Source: Listeria seeligeri serovar 1/2b str. SLCC3954 (GTDB taxonomy: Bacteria > Bacillota > Bacilli > Lactobacillales > Listeriaceae). Taken from it: DNA of 64,000 nucleotides. Below are positions 1 to 22,367 of this stretch, piece after piece. Each line of letters begins with the position of its first letter. Positions within the stretch are counted from its first letter, which is position 1. The stretch is from the NCBI RefSeq assembly GCF_000027145.1, contig NC_013891.1, positions 558,001-622,000 on the forward strand, read 5' to 3'. The position numbers were made by a program, and so were the translations under genes. Under the pieces are notes generated by a model. The model saw only the letters and a program-made list of their open reading frames with translations. It was not told the origin of the DNA and searched no databases.

Positions 1-66
1 AGCTGTTAGTGCAACTGAAAATGTAAGAACTCCCATTAATAATAAAGCTGTTTTCCATTTTTTCAT
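1..66 (-). CDS. 5' end of a secreted protein gene (partial)
   Basis: A gene on the minus strand begins at ATG 66 and runs out of the window. The visible 22 residues start MKKWKT, followed by a hydrophobic stretch (ALLLMGVLTFSVALTA), which looks like a signal peptide or N-terminal membrane anchor. A good ribosome binding site (AAGGAGAGA) lies about 6 bases upstream. Nothing can be said about function, because only the export signal is visible. It is probably transcribed separately from the downstream-oriented kinase gene, which has its own terminator in between. Confidence 0.65.
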   Translation of the reverse strand, partial: MKKWKTALLLMGVLTFSVALTA

Positions 67-114
67 TGTATTCTCTCCTTCTTATTTTATCTGTTTATAT
101 TAGACCATGTGTGC

Positions 115-147
115 ATAAGAAAAGTCCTATGCAACAGGCATAGGACT
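115..147 (-). terminator. intrinsic terminator of the kinase gene
   Basis: A perfect 10-bp stem (AGTCCTATGC / GCATAGGACT, 123-132 and 138-147) with a 5-base loop is followed on the minus strand by a T-rich tract. The stem overlaps the kinase stop codon. Confidence 0.75.
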
Positions 148-1261
148 AAGATATTAATGTATTGAAAATTGCTGAGAATAGAATACAAATAAATATATAA
201 ATTGGGATTCCAACAGCCCTTATTATAAATGAAGTTGATTTTAAAAGGGGTAATTTTTTCCAAACACCACATAGATTAGTAAAAATAACGAAGGCAGGGA
301 CAATTAAAAAAAAGTTACTAAAAAAGTTTTCCGTATGAGTCATTTTGACGCCTTCTACAGGTTCACTAAACAAACCAACTAATAAGAAAATATAACCTAA
401 TACAGCAACAATCATTTTCCAAGTACGTCCCGTTCTAAAACCAGGAATATGTCGGTACCAAGGAAGAAAAACTTCTGGTGGTTCTTCCATTGGAATGTCA
501 AAACTTGCAAAATCGGACAATTCTGATACGAAAGTGGGTCCAAGGGAATCATTTTTAACTGCTGTTCGAAATTCCTCGATAGTTTGGTATCGTTTATCTG
601 GATCAAATGAAGCAGCACGAACGGCGATTTTTTCAAGAGAAGTGATATTTTCTTGATTTGGTAATGTGTTTTTTCCTAGTAATAGTTCCAACATAAGAAC
701 GCCAATACTATAAATATCTGACCGGACATCGGTTTGTGAAAAGCCATATTGCTCAGGTGCCGCATACCCAATTGTTCCTAGGTTGACGGTGTCTTGATTC
801 TTGCCAATTTCGTAAACACGAGAAGCATCGAAATCAATTAATTTTAAGATACCGTCATTAGAAATCATTATGTTCGATGGTTTAATATCACGGTGAATAA
901 TGGCATTTGCGTGAAGTTCCGTCAATGCATTGGCCAACATCAGCATCAGCCTTGTCACTTCACTAGGATCAAATGTAGGATATTTTTTTACTAAATCCGC
1001 TAAATTTTTCCCATTAATATATTCTTCATAGACAATTAAATATTTTCCACTAGGAATCATTATTTCGATTTTAGGTAAATAATTACTAGATAATTTTTGT
1101 AGTTGTTGAATCACTGGTGCAAAGCCAATCGGAAGTGCTTTACGAACAAATAATTCACCTGTTGAAATATTTCGAGTGAGCACAGCAGGATTTTCTTTAT
1201 CATTTAATTTATCTAATTCTTTGTATTGTTCTTCTATGAAAGCAAGTGTCATTTCTCCCAT
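146..1261 (-). CDS. membrane-attached serine/threonine protein kinase-like protein
   Basis: A 371-residue protein with an N-terminal Hanks-type kinase domain and a C-terminal membrane part. Visible motifs are the candidate ATP-lysine in VRKAL (K41), catalytic loop HRDIKPSN (123-130), metal-binding DFD (143-145, where most kinases have DFG) and GTIGYAAPEQ (162-171). Invariant catalytic residues are present, so activity is plausible. Three hydrophobic segments after residue about 270 (for example MIVAVLGYIFLLVGLF) would place the kinase on the inner face of the membrane. Unlike PrkA/Stk1 kinases it has no PASTA domains. It diverges from the HTH-like gene at 1369, so the two may be functionally linked. 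The start is the ATG at 1261, with GAGGGG about 10 bases upstream. Substrate is unknown. Confidence 0.85.
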   Translation of the reverse strand: MGEMTLAFIEEQYKELDKLNDKENPAVLTRNISTGELFVRKALPIGFAPVIQQLQKLSSNYLPKIEIMIPSGKYLIVYEEYINGKNLADLVKKYPTFDPSEVTRLMLMLANALTELHANAIIHRDIKPSNIMISNDGILKLIDFDASRVYEIGKNQDTVNLGTIGYAAPEQYGFSQTDVRSDIYSIGVLMLELLLGKNTLPNQENITSLEKIAVRAASFDPDKRYQTIEEFRTAVKNDSLGPTFVSELSDFASFDIPMEEPPEVFLPWYRHIPGFRTGRTWKMIVAVLGYIFLLVGLFSEPVEGVKMTHTENFFSNFFLIVPAFVIFTNLCGVWKKLPLLKSTSFIIRAVGIPIYIFICILFSAIFNTLIS

Positions 1262-1368
1262 TTACATAAAATCCCCTCTATACTTTATAGTGAAATTATA
1301 GCATGAAGCATAGTAGTCTGGTACTTATTCCGTGATATAATGAAAAAAAACAGTCGGGGGCATGCCTA

Positions 1369-1824
1369 ATGGATGGGGAAAAAGAGACAAGTAAATTACT
1401 TCATGAATTAAAAAAAGCGACCAGTTTACGCCAAGTATTAGATGAAAACGAGGGCGAATTTAAGTCGAATGAGATGGTGAGTTATTTAAAAGAATTACTA
1501 GCAGAAAAAAATCTGACAAAGGCTAGTGTGATACGTTCGGCGAGGCTCCATGAAACATATGGCTATCAAATTTTCAGTGGTGTTAGACGTCCTTCGAGAG
1601 ACCGGACAATTGCCCTTTCTTTTGGTTTCAAACTTTCAGGGCTCGAAGCAAGTAGGTTACTGAAATATACAGAATATCCACCTTTATATGCAAAAAACCG
1701 CCGAGATGCGATTATTATTTTTGCTTTAGATCATGGATATTCACTAGATCAAACAAATGATTCTTTATACGATTTGGAAGAGGCACTGATTGAAACTTAC
1801 AAAGAAGAAAAGCCGCTAGTTTAA
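1369..1824 (+). CDS. HTH (XRE-like) domain protein, divergent from the kinase
   Basis: A 151-residue soluble protein. Residues about 35-100 (MVSYLKELLAEKNLTKASVIRSARLH... and GVRRPSRDRTIALSFGFKLS) have the length and hydrophobic pattern of an XRE/Cro-type helix-turn-helix. The rest is helical and acidic. A TATAAT box lies at 1336-1341 and a GGGGG ribosome site 8 bases before ATG 1369. Its divergent position next to the Ser/Thr kinase suggests it could be a kinase substrate or regulate the pair; this is inference. No enzymatic motif is visible. Confidence 0.7.
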   Translation: MDGEKETSKLLHELKKATSLRQVLDENEGEFKSNEMVSYLKELLAEKNLTKASVIRSARLHETYGYQIFSGVRRPSRDRTIALSFGFKLSGLEASRLLKYTEYPPLYAKNRRDAIIIFALDHGYSLDQTNDSLYDLEEALIETYKEEKPLV

Positions 1825-1880
1825 AATTAATCAGCAATCAAGTATAATGGAAAATAAAAGTATTTGATTGGAGAACTGCT

Positions 1881-2288
1881 ATGTTTAATGAACAAGCGAT
1901 TTTGCAAGTAGCAACAAGCGAAAAAAATGCAGGAGATTTTCCAAAAGTTATCGAAGGCTTTAAAGCAATTGGCGTTGTGAAGTATCAGTTTTTAGTTAAA
2001 GAAGGTATTTATGCATTTTGGGATGCAGATGGAAAAAGAATGGAAGCGCAGTTAAATGGGGTTTCTAAACCGATTGCAAGTGAAATTTCAAAAGAGAAAA
2101 TAAAAAGCGCTGTCAAACAAGCTCAAGCAGGATTAATTGATTTTGAAATGTTCATCGAGCTGGCTGGTTTAGCGGGAAGCGCACTTTGGGAAGCTGATTT
2201 GGAGAGAATGACCGTTACTTATATGGCTAGTGATTTAAGTGAGTTGCTAATGGAACCAATTCCACCTATAGCAAGTGAAAGACAATAA
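1881..2288 (+). CDS. DUF1398 family protein
   Basis: A 135-residue soluble protein that I recognise as a DUF1398 (YbcV-like) protein. Typical family features are the N-terminal helix, the segment GVVKYQFLVKEGIYAFWDADGKR (about residues 31-53), and the late stretch ALWEADLERMTVTYMA. The function of the family is unknown. It sits 56 bp after the HTH gene, with an AT-rich promoter-like TATAAT between them (about 1844), and is followed directly by an intrinsic terminator, so it is probably a single-gene unit. Confidence 0.75.
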   Translation: MFNEQAILQVATSEKNAGDFPKVIEGFKAIGVVKYQFLVKEGIYAFWDADGKRMEAQLNGVSKPIASEISKEKIKSAVKQAQAGLIDFEMFIELAGLAGSALWEADLERMTVTYMASDLSELLMEPIPPIASERQ

Positions 2289-2306
2289 TTTATTGTCTTT
2301 TTTTAA
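2278..2306 (+). terminator. intrinsic terminator after DUF1398 gene
   Basis: The stem AAAGACAATA / TATTGTCTTT has a 3-base loop and runs into a T tract. It overlaps the stop codon at 2286-2288. Confidence 0.8.
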
Positions 2307-2365
2307 TACTATTTAATAAATGAAAATATGTTAAGCTAAAATAGATAGAAAAGAGGTCATAGTTA

Positions 2366-3106
2366 ATGGACATAATAACATATTTTCTAATAGCTCTTAG
2401 TACAAGTGTTATTGGAAGCTTTTTAGGAATTGGCGGCGGAGTGATTCTTTTGCCAATCCTTTTATTAATGGGTATTTCTCAAGGGACGGCTGCTTTTAGT
2501 TCTGCGCTAACTGTATTTACAATGGCGATTTTCACTTGTAGTATTTATTATAAACGTAAACAAGGGAATGTTGGATTAGCATTGAAAATCGCAATTACCA
2601 GTATCCCAACGACTTTTATCGGGGCAATTGTAAACCAAATGTTGCCGGAAGCCGTTTATCGTTTTTTATATGGAGCGTTAATTGTCGTTCTGATTTTACT
2701 CATGGTATGGAAAAATAAACGCAATAATGAGCAACCGCATTTTCTCAGTAAATACCGAATTATGCCATATGTATTCGGGGTTATCATTGGCTTTCTAGCG
2801 GGCTTGTTTGGTATTGGTGGCGGACCAATTGTAATTCCAATCCTACTACTAATATTTATGTTAAATCAAAAAACCGCATCCGCGACATCGAGTTACGTAA
2901 CGCTACTTACGTCATTCGCAAGTATTGGTTCCTATGCGATTATTGGCGGAAGTGATTTTTCTATTGGTATTTATATGATACCTGGTGCCATTCTTGGAGC
3001 GATAATCGGAACGCGCTTAAATAAGCTTTTAGATGAAAAATGGATTGCGATTTTATTTAATATTTTATTAGTTGCTTTGTTTGCACTAAATTTAATAAAA
3101 ATCTAA
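2366..3106 (+). CDS. TauE/SafE-type sulfite/sulfonate exporter family membrane protein
   Basis: A 246-residue polytopic protein with about 8 membrane helices. It shows the internal two-fold repeat typical of TauE/SafE/TSUP transporters. The repeat signature appears as FLGIGGGVILLPIL near the N terminus and LFGIGGGPIVIPIL in the second half, each at the start of a hydrophobic hairpin. Family members move sulfite, sulfonates or other small organic anions; the substrate here cannot be read from sequence. The ribosome site AGAGG precedes ATG 2366. It is flanked by terminators on both sides, so it is likely monocistronic. Confidence 0.85.
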   Translation: MDIITYFLIALSTSVIGSFLGIGGGVILLPILLLMGISQGTAAFSSALTVFTMAIFTCSIYYKRKQGNVGLALKIAITSIPTTFIGAIVNQMLPEAVYRFLYGALIVVLILLMVWKNKRNNEQPHFLSKYRIMPYVFGVIIGFLAGLFGIGGGPIVIPILLLIFMLNQKTASATSSYVTLLTSFASIGSYAIIGGSDFSIGIYMIPGAILGAIIGTRLNKLLDEKWIAILFNILLVALFALNLIKI

Positions 3107-3112
3107 CTAATT

Positions 3113-3142
3113 ACAAGCTATGAAAAAATAGCTTGTTTTTTG
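3113..3142 (+). terminator. intrinsic terminator after TauE-like gene
   Basis: The stem ACAAGCTAT / ATAGCTTGT has a 6-base loop followed by a T run. Confidence 0.85.
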
Positions 3143-3190
3143 TTGTGTTAAGGTTTTATGTTAAGCTTAAAGAGACAAGGAGGGGATAAG

Positions 3191-3469
3191 ATGAAGAAGA
3201 GTTGGCATGATTTTGCCGCGTTTTTATTAACAATCTTAACAGTAACTTGGGTTATCTTGACTTGGGGATTACATATTTCAGACATTGTCCCAGGTGGAGA
3301 AAAGGGGCTTTTATACAAATTAATTCCGCTTTTTTTAAGTATTATATCTACAGTAAGTGTCTTTTTTGTGACGGAAAAGTTAGTAAAATGGATACTGTTA
3401 AGTTTCAATATTTTATTACTCATTTTAATATTTTTTATTTATCATATTGGAGAAATGGGAATGTTTTAA
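3191..3469 (+). CDS. small three-helix membrane protein
   Basis: A 92-residue hydrophobic protein beginning MKKSWHDF, with three predicted membrane helices (ILTVTWVILTWGL, LIPLFLSIISTVSVFFV and ILLSFNILLLILIFFI). An earlier in-frame ATG exists at 3158, but a strong AAGGAGGGG ribosome site sits between it and ATG 3191, which makes 3191 the real start. Fifteen bases separate it from the winged-helix-like gene at 3485, so the two probably form an operon. No family is recognised. Confidence 0.7.
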   Translation: MKKSWHDFAAFLLTILTVTWVILTWGLHISDIVPGGEKGLLYKLIPLFLSIISTVSVFFVTEKLVKWILLSFNILLLILIFFIYHIGEMGMF

Positions 3470-3484
3470 GCGGGAGTTGATAGT

Positions 3485-3751
3485 GTGGAGCAGCCTACTG
3501 AAGCGGTAATTTACCAAATTTTATCTAGTACAGAGGACGTTAATGCAACGATGGATCATTTGATGTATGAATTGATGTCATTTCCAGGAGCTAGATTATT
3601 TACTAAAAACGAATTATTATATGCAGTCTACTGGTTAGAAACAAATGATTTCATTTTTCGCAGTACAAAAAATCGAACAACAAGATATTTCAGAACAGCA
3701 AAGGGGAACAAGAAATTGACAGAATCAGAACAAATTAAATTGAAAGAGTAA
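3485..3751 (+). CDS. small winged-helix-like protein
   Basis: An 88-residue protein that appears to start at GTG 3485. The order of helices followed by a strand pair (LLYAVYWLETNDFIFRSTKNRTTRYFRTAKGN) resembles a winged-helix DNA-binding fold with a basic wing, but no named family is recognised. It follows the small membrane protein closely and ends at a strong bidirectional terminator. The pairing of a small membrane protein with a small DNA-binding protein might be a simple regulator-sensor unit; this is speculative. Confidence 0.6.
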   Translation: MEQPTEAVIYQILSSTEDVNATMDHLMYELMSFPGARLFTKNELLYAVYWLETNDFIFRSTKNRTTRYFRTAKGNKKLTESEQIKLKE

Positions 3752-3795
3752 AAAGGCTTGAAGTCCTGTGAAACATGGATTTCAAGCCTTTTTTT
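3752..3795. terminator. bidirectional terminator between convergent genes
   Basis: The 11-bp stem AAAGGCTTGAA / TTCAAGCCTTT has T runs on both strands. It sits between the plus-strand gene ending at 3751 and the minus-strand GNAT gene ending at 3794. Confidence 0.85.
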
Positions 3796-4255
3796 AAAGG
3801 TATTTTGCCATGGTGATATCGGTGCTTTCGAAACCAACTTTGTTATATAACCCAATGGCAGTTTGATTATGAGCAAAAACATGTAGTTCAATTTTATTAA
3901 TTTGCATTTCTTTGGCCAAAATATCTAGAGCGGCTAAACTTTTTGTACCAAAACCTTGACCACGGAATTCCTCGAAAATAATGAAATCATAAATAAAAGC
4001 ACTTTTTTGTGTGGCTGTTTCATCGGTGTGGAACCAAAGATAGCCGATTTTTTCGGAAGTGAAAATGCTGTAAAGATGTTCATTTGGTGTAGTGATTCCG
4101 TCATAAAGTAATTTGCTGAAAGATTCTTTTGATTTAGTTAAAGCTTCGTCTTCATTCCATGTTCCAGCTTCGATTTTATCGTTTGCATAGTCTTCTATAG
4201 CGAAAGATAAAAAATCTTCTAAGTCAGATGAAGTCATTTTTTGTAATTGTAAAAT
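3794..4255 (-). CDS. GNAT family N-acetyltransferase, possible ATT start
   Basis: A 153-residue GNAT acetyltransferase. The acetyl-CoA loop is FRGQGFGTKSL (V/I-x-x-x-x-R/Q-G-x-G/A pattern), preceded by the core strand AFIYDFIIFEEF and followed by the usual C-terminal HNQTAIGLYNKVGF. The start is unusual. The only well-placed Shine-Dalgarno (AAGGAG) is 9 bases before an ATT codon at 4255, which gives the family-typical first strand ILQLQKMTSSDL. The first ATG (4237) would cut this strand and lies 27 bases from the site. It lies 16 bp downstream of the SGNH hydrolase gene in the same operon. Substrate is unknown. Confidence 0.8.
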   Translation of the reverse strand: MLQLQKMTSSDLEDFLSFAIEDYANDKIEAGTWNEDEALTKSKESFSKLLYDGITTPNEHLYSIFTSEKIGYLWFHTDETATQKSAFIYDFIIFEEFRGQGFGTKSLAALDILAKEMQINKIELHVFAHNQTAIGLYNKVGFESTDITMAKYL

Positions 4256-4271
4256 GGGCGTTCTCTCCTTT

Positions 4272-4976
4272 TTATTGTGATTTATGCAAACTAGCGTATT
4301 GGACGAATTTGCGTGACATTTTGATGTGACCGGCTTCATTAGGATGAATGCCATCAATACATAAAAGTTCTTCATAGTGAAATTCTGCAAGAAAACTATC
4401 GCGAATATCAATAAGATGGCTACCAGTTTCACCAGCAATCTTTGAAATTGTATTACTATAACGTTCCTGCCAGCGATAAATCATTTGGACATCTCCACCT
4501 AGAAATGTGAGAATGTTTTCTTTATTTAAGCCACTTCGAGTAATAAAGTCAAAATAACGTTTCGCATGAAGTGGTGGTAAAGTCATCAAGATTGGTTGAA
4601 TGTCTAAATTTTTAAGTCGAGCAATCATTTCACGTAATTGCGTTTCAAATATATCAATAGGTGTACCTGGAATGTGAGGAGTTTCCGGGTTTTCAGAAAC
4701 TTCAGCCCAGTTGAAATCACAATCATTACCACCAAATTCGATAATAGCAATATCGTTACTAGCATCTTTAGCTAAGTCTTTTGTCAAAATTTCGTGTCCT
4801 TTTGTAATGGTTCGACCCATTGTGGAATGATTCTGAAAAGTAATACCTAATTTTTCAGATGCTCGTTTAATACAGTTGTTTTTAAGTAGCGTATAGCGGT
4901 TTTTTTCAGGATTAAAAAGTACGCCTTTCATAATACTGTCGCCCCAAATACCAACTGATTGAATGGTTTTCTTCAT
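4272..4976 (-). CDS. SGNH/GDSL-family hydrolase (esterase/lipase-like)
   Basis: A 234-residue cytoplasmic SGNH hydrolase. The serine block is GDSIMKG near the N terminus, the glycine/asparagine block is FGGNDCDF, and the catalytic Asp/His block is DGIHPNEAGH near the C terminus. All four family residues are therefore present. There is no signal peptide. The start is ATG 4976 with AAGGAG 9 bases upstream; a GTG nine bases earlier lies inside the ribosome site. It heads a two-gene operon with the GNAT gene. Family members are esterases, lipases or deacetylases; the actual ester substrate is not evident. Confidence 0.85.
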   Translation of the reverse strand: MKKTIQSVGIWGDSIMKGVLFNPEKNRYTLLKNNCIKRASEKLGITFQNHSTMGRTITKGHEILTKDLAKDASNDIAIIEFGGNDCDFNWAEVSENPETPHIPGTPIDIFETQLREMIARLKNLDIQPILMTLPPLHAKRYFDFITRSGLNKENILTFLGGDVQMIYRWQERYSNTISKIAGETGSHLIDIRDSFLAEFHYEELLCIDGIHPNEAGHIKMSRKFVQYASLHKSQ

Positions 4977-5008
4977 TAAAATCACTCCTTTTAATAATCA
5001 TACCACAA

Positions 5009-5064
5009 AAAACGCGAGATATGGCTTCTTAATCCCAAGTGGGGAAAGCTGAATCTCGCGTTTT
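5009..5064 (-). terminator. terminator of the polytopic membrane protein gene
   Basis: The 12-bp stem AAAACGCGAGAT / ATCTCGCGTTTT lies just after the stop of the minus-strand gene ending at 5071. A second, weaker hairpin fills the loop. Confidence 0.75.
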
Positions 5065-5070
5065 AGTTAT

Positions 5071-6750
5071 TTATGAGGTTACTTTGTACAAATAAATTTC
5101 CCAATAAGATTCTTTATTATTAAAGGCTTTTTCAAATGTTAAACCTTGCTCAGCCGCATTATCAATCGGTACAGCAGATAAAATATACTCTCCACCTACT
5201 GCTTGGAATGCTTTGGAGTTGAAATCCAATTTTTTAATATGTTTTTTAGATTCTTTACCAAAATCGTAATTTTTCCCTAACTCAGCAGAAAATAAATAAC
5301 AACGATTTCCCCAGTTATCATAATAATCTTCTAAAACCGGACTCTTGTCTAATTCACCAGCGATTATTTTCCGGAACTCTCGTTTATAAGCTAAAGGATA
5401 GGAATTGACATAACCATCTACTGTATAAAACCCATTTTCCTGGGAAACAGATGGATGGAGACCAATACTCCCCACTCGGTAACTAGACTGCGGTTTGCCA
5501 ATGTAATCTTTAATTTCTTCAAATTGCTCTGTTGCATAAAATTCATTAATACTAGGCGTCCCGTCACCATACCGATAGTAAATCTCAGAATTATTAACAA
5601 ATACAACTACGAGCTGGAGCGTAATGGCGATATAAGCTAATTTTTTCCACCCATTACCTTTTTTTAATAAATAAACAATGGCAAGGGCGAATAATCCATA
5701 GAATAAGAATGGCTGTAAAAAGTGGAACCTAGAAAAGTTAAAGGTCTGCATTATTTCGACGTGGTCTTTGATGACATTCCAACCATCAAACCACCAAAAT
5801 CCGTACCAAAATGATAAAAATAAAGTGAACCCAAACATCCATAAGAATAGTTTTTCTTTTGCCCATTCTTTTCGAATAATAATTAAAACTAAAACTAGCA
5901 GCAGCGTTGGTAAAATAATATAACCAGCAAGCGCCTGATCATGCGTATGACCGGTGACGAAATTCTTTAAGCTGAGCCGGATGGAACTAAGCGCAGATAA
6001 ATGATGCGAGCCAAATTCACTCCTCGAATCTGGTTCGGGGTGCAAAAACATCGCATAAATAAAGCGATAATTAACAATCAAATAAATAAGTACCATATAC
6101 AAAATACTTAATAAAAACCGTCCATTAAACTGCTTTTTCTTACAAAGATCATAAAGCCAAATACAGCCAACCATTACTAAAAAGAAACAGAAACCTAAAA
6201 TCAAACTGGAATAAAAAGGAAGTAAAGTCAAAATAAGGACATTCCATATTCGCCGTTTATGATTTCGAATGTTTAAAAATGCCCATAAAGCAAGGGGCAT
6301 ACCAAGCGTACTTAGCATTCCTGAAGGCCAGTAAGGTGTTAGTGCAAAGGCAAGGGAGACAAAATAAAGCGGAACAAGGTATCTCTTATCCTTTATTAGA
6401 TAATCTCTTGCCCATAAAAACAGCCCTAGAAAAGCAAACACTCGTGTAATTAGTTGGCTGATTGCAAAGGCAACCGGCGTGCTAAAAAGTATGTAAAGCC
6501 AGTCAATCCCAACGAATTCCGAATCAAAAGTATCTCTTGGAACGCTTCCATCCATTATTTGGTCAATGTTTGCAGTGCCTACTTTTGCTGTGTAATCTCC
6601 GCTATCTAAAACCATTTTGTACCATGTGACATTAGAATCTAAATTATCATGAATTCGCACATGGCTGTCTCCACCAAGAATAAATAATGGCGCTACGTAA
6701 ATTACTAATAGCAAAATTGCTACGAAAAGCCATTTATGCTTTTTCCACAT
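5071..6750 (-). CDS. polytopic membrane protein, DUF6044/YkoS-like
   Basis: A 559-residue integral membrane protein with roughly 10-12 helices and a soluble C-terminal region from about residue 405. The N terminus (GGDSHVRIHDNLDSN, about residues 27-41) carries an acidic first extracellular loop as in GT-C-fold glycosyltransferases. The overall layout resembles the DUF6044 (B. subtilis YkoS) and YfhO-like proteins. GT-C proteins transfer sugars from lipid carriers to wall polymers or lipids, so a role in envelope glycosylation is possible but inferred. It is preceded by AGGAGGAG. No neighbouring gene supports a more precise assignment. Confidence 0.65.
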   Translation of the reverse strand: MWKKHKWLFVAILLLVIYVAPLFILGGDSHVRIHDNLDSNVTWYKMVLDSGDYTAKVGTANIDQIMDGSVPRDTFDSEFVGIDWLYILFSTPVAFAISQLITRVFAFLGLFLWARDYLIKDKRYLVPLYFVSLAFALTPYWPSGMLSTLGMPLALWAFLNIRNHKRRIWNVLILTLLPFYSSLILGFCFFLVMVGCIWLYDLCKKKQFNGRFLLSILYMVLIYLIVNYRFIYAMFLHPEPDSRSEFGSHHLSALSSIRLSLKNFVTGHTHDQALAGYIILPTLLLVLVLIIIRKEWAKEKLFLWMFGFTLFLSFWYGFWWFDGWNVIKDHVEIMQTFNFSRFHFLQPFLFYGLFALAIVYLLKKGNGWKKLAYIAITLQLVVVFVNNSEIYYRYGDGTPSINEFYATEQFEEIKDYIGKPQSSYRVGSIGLHPSVSQENGFYTVDGYVNSYPLAYKREFRKIIAGELDKSPVLEDYYDNWGNRCYLFSAELGKNYDFGKESKKHIKKLDFNSKAFQAVGGEYILSAVPIDNAAEQGLTFEKAFNNKESYWEIYLYKVTS

Positions 6751-7413
6751 AGTTCTCCTCCTTATTTGTATCTATAATTTATCTATCAAAGAAAACTACC
6801 ATTAAATTATAACAAAGAACCCCAATTCATTTCATTCCAAAAGATGCTGTAATAAGTACTATTTTTATCTATCTAAAAGTTAAATATGACAAAAGTGCCA
6901 CAAAAAAGAGGAACGGATTTTTGACAAATTTAACATCGTTTCACCCCGAAAATGTCATTGTTATGCAAAAAAAGAACAAATCTAGTGTAGGGATTTAGAT
7001 GTAATTAAACAAGGAAACTAGAAGTATTGCTCTAAAAAGTGTATTTAATTTTTTGAGTGATATAAAACAAAAAATACATAATTCGAGTTAGAAGATACTA
7101 ATTTTGAAGATAAAGTTGGTTTTTTAGAAGGAGGAACACTTGTGAGGTCGTTATCAACTAATGGTCTACATCTGAGTTCAGCTCTTTAATGACCCCCGTG
7201 AACAATAAACTCAAGCGTCTTCTTTGTATTAACTTAGCCACTTCTTCCAAAAGGAACGATGTCAATATTGTCACATATTACGTTTCGAATGTGGAAGTTT
7301 AGCTTTTAGAGCTACTTATCATCCTAGACCTCAAATAGTAAGATACTAGTTATGACGCGAGAAGATAGAACAAATCGTATTAAAAACAGAATTTTAGAAG
7401 GGCTGATTAAATA
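6751..7413 (+). other. 663-bp non-coding region upstream of the Crp-family gene, with one tiny ORF
   Basis: No gene-length reading frame is present. There is one candidate mini-ORF at 7142-7189: GTG start, 15 residues (VRSLSTNGLHLSSAL), preceded by a perfect AAGGAGG at 7128-7134. It could be a leader peptide or the relic of a lost gene. An imperfect dyad of TTTC/GAAA flanked by ACAT/ATGT lies near 6941-6963. A spaced CACAT/ATGTG pair lies near 7272-7293 and could bind a Crp-like dimer, but neither site is a strong match to a known box. The length suggests a long regulatory leader for the downstream system or eroded DNA. Confidence 0.5.
7142..7189 (+). CDS. possible 15-residue leader peptide
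   Basis: A short frame starting with GTG lies 7 bases after a consensus AAGGAGG ribosome site. The rest of the region lacks coding potential, so either this is a translated leader or it marks the 5' scar of a deleted gene. Nothing else supports it. Confidence 0.25.
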   Translation: MRSLSTNGLHLSSAL

Positions 7414-8058
7414 ATGAAGTATATTGAGTTTTATGATTATGTGAAAAGAGATGCCATTCTATACACATATCTTCTCAGTAATTTTTCGCATGTATTTAAA
7501 AAAATAAATGCATGGGAAAGCATTGAAGTTGACCGAGATCATATATTGGTAATGAAAAATGGGACTTTAATAGAAGAAAGTACCGGTAAGAAAAAAGGAA
7601 TTGCACGTTGCTTCTTCCAGCAAAGTTTTGTTTTTCCGACTCGACATACACTTGAATTGAAAGCATTAGAAACAACGGAATTCTGTCTTATTCCTGCTGA
7701 TGCTGTCTTTGGAAAACTAGAGCAAGAACAAATATTATCCGTCTTTTTCTTACAAATTGCTGAGAAAAACGAACAAGATTTGAAGCGCCAAGAGTTACTC
7801 ATAACCGAAGCTTCAAAAAATAAAATTATTGCTACACTTAATTTCTTGCTAGAAAATAATCTATCTAATAAGACATTGCCCGTTTTTTCAGATTGGCTTC
7901 ACATAAACATATTAGCAAAATTAGCTAACTGTTCTGTCCCTACAACTTCCTCGATTGTAAATGAATTACATGATAAAGGCATATTAGATATTAAGTCTTC
8001 CCCTTGGAAACTAACTAGCAGAGATATGAGGATTGAACATTTTGAAAAAGAAGCTTAA
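7414..8058 (+). CDS. Crp/Fnr (PrfA-like) family transcription regulator
   Basis: A 214-residue protein with the two-domain plan of Crp/Fnr regulators. It has an N-terminal beta-roll of about 115 residues (HILVMKNGTLIEESTGKKKG...), a long dimerisation helix, and a C-terminal winged helix including LHINILAKLANCSVPTTSSIVNELHDKGIL (about residues 165-194). Cyclic-nucleotide-binding residues are not conserved, as is usual for the many PrfA-like proteins of Listeria. It lies 75 bp upstream of the two giant surface proteins and the ATPase operon on the same strand, so it probably controls them. Ligand and operator are unknown. The ribosome site (AGAAGGG) is about 12 bases from ATG. Confidence 0.8.
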   Translation: MKYIEFYDYVKRDAILYTYLLSNFSHVFKKINAWESIEVDRDHILVMKNGTLIEESTGKKKGIARCFFQQSFVFPTRHTLELKALETTEFCLIPADAVFGKLEQEQILSVFFLQIAEKNEQDLKRQELLITEASKNKIIATLNFLLENNLSNKTLPVFSDWLHINILAKLANCSVPTTSSIVNELHDKGILDIKSSPWKLTSRDMRIEHFEKEA

Positions 8059-8130
8059 TTTTAGCTATTAAATAGAAGTAAAAGGCACTATTTTATCGAA
8101 AATAATAAACCGTAAAGAAGGTGGAGGTAG

Positions 8131-22365
<14,235 letters not shown>

Positions 22366-22367
22366 TG

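Noticed and set aside
6941-6963. PrfA box in the region before the Crp-like gene
   Set aside because: TTAACA occurs at about 6929, but the right half-site does not match TGTTAA; no convincing PrfA box was found in 6751-7413.
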